DNA from: Pseudoclavibacter sp. AY1F1
Lineage (GTDB): Bacteria > Actinomycetota > Actinomycetes > Actinomycetales > Microbacteriaceae
Assembly: GCF_002931075.1 (NCBI RefSeq)
Contig: NZ_PSTQ01000001.1
Coordinates: 124,001-188,000, forward strand
Direction: 5' to 3'
DNA: 64,000 bases
The position numbers and the translations under genes are program-made. Position 1 is the first letter of the stretch; each line of letters opens with the position of its first letter. This document shows positions 64,000-64,000 of this stretch, piece after piece. Under the pieces are notes generated by a model. It was not told the origin of the DNA. It ran no database searches and saw nothing but the letters and a program-made list of their open reading frames with translations.

Positions 64000-64000
64000 C

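Overview
This is a GC-rich stretch of chromosome that reads like a member of the Microbacteriaceae (Actinomycetota). Pointers are a DUF222/HNH endonuclease gene, frequent GTG starts with 4-base ATGA or GTGA gene overlaps, a galU/rimJ/SepX-GlpR-like cluster, an mscL/fmdB/5-formyl-THF cyclo-ligase cluster, and a class Ib nrdHIEF operon. I saw no insertion sequence, prophage or CRISPR array. The genus cannot be fixed from the sequence alone.

Layout. 0-7.5 kb: the tail of an MFS-like gene, a DinB-like protein, tRNA-Arg(CCT), a small membrane protein, then a 1419-residue protein with the DUF4011 helicase plus Vsr-like nuclease architecture but without the ATPase and nuclease catalytic residues. 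It is coupled to a heptapeptide-repeat protein and an MFS transporter. 7.5-13 kb: mscL, fmdB, cyclo-ligase, galU, rimJ, a SepX/GlpR-like divisome protein and a Pro-rich anchored protein. 13-15 kb: intergenic tandem repeats and the HNH gene.

15-29 kb is an iron-acquisition zone: siderophore-interacting protein + FepC, an AraC regulator, and FepB divergent from FepD-FepG, with three DtxR/IdeR-like boxes. It is interrupted by tRNA-Ala(CGC), a deleted F420-type oxidoreductase pseudogene, DUF2200 and an acyltransferase. Beyond it lie an MFS gene, DUF1622, a double-TetR regulator, a surface-protein remnant, a cold-shock gene and a second siderophore-interacting gene with an internal deletion. 29-39 kb holds housekeeping and stress genes: a hydrolase-like protein without its serine, a double GNAT, VOC, SDR, thioredoxin, drug efflux, YciI, PRC-barrel, DUF4349, aldo/keto reductase and MFS.

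39-43 kb is nrdHIEF behind two phased NrdR-like boxes and a DnaA-box match. 44-51.5 kb is a sugar locus: a three-gene ABC importer divergent from a LacI regulator, a GH31 alpha-xylosidase and a gluconokinase-like kinase. 51.5-64 kb: metallophosphoesterase, a fused amino-acid importer (two binding domains + permease) with its ATPase, GH13 alpha-glucosidase, a PAP2-like protein with a collagen-like N-terminus, an SDR and an HrpA helicase running off the end.

The strongest candidate for something undescribed is the intact but apparently catalytically dead helicase-nuclease homologue at 1456-5715 with its coupled repeat protein.
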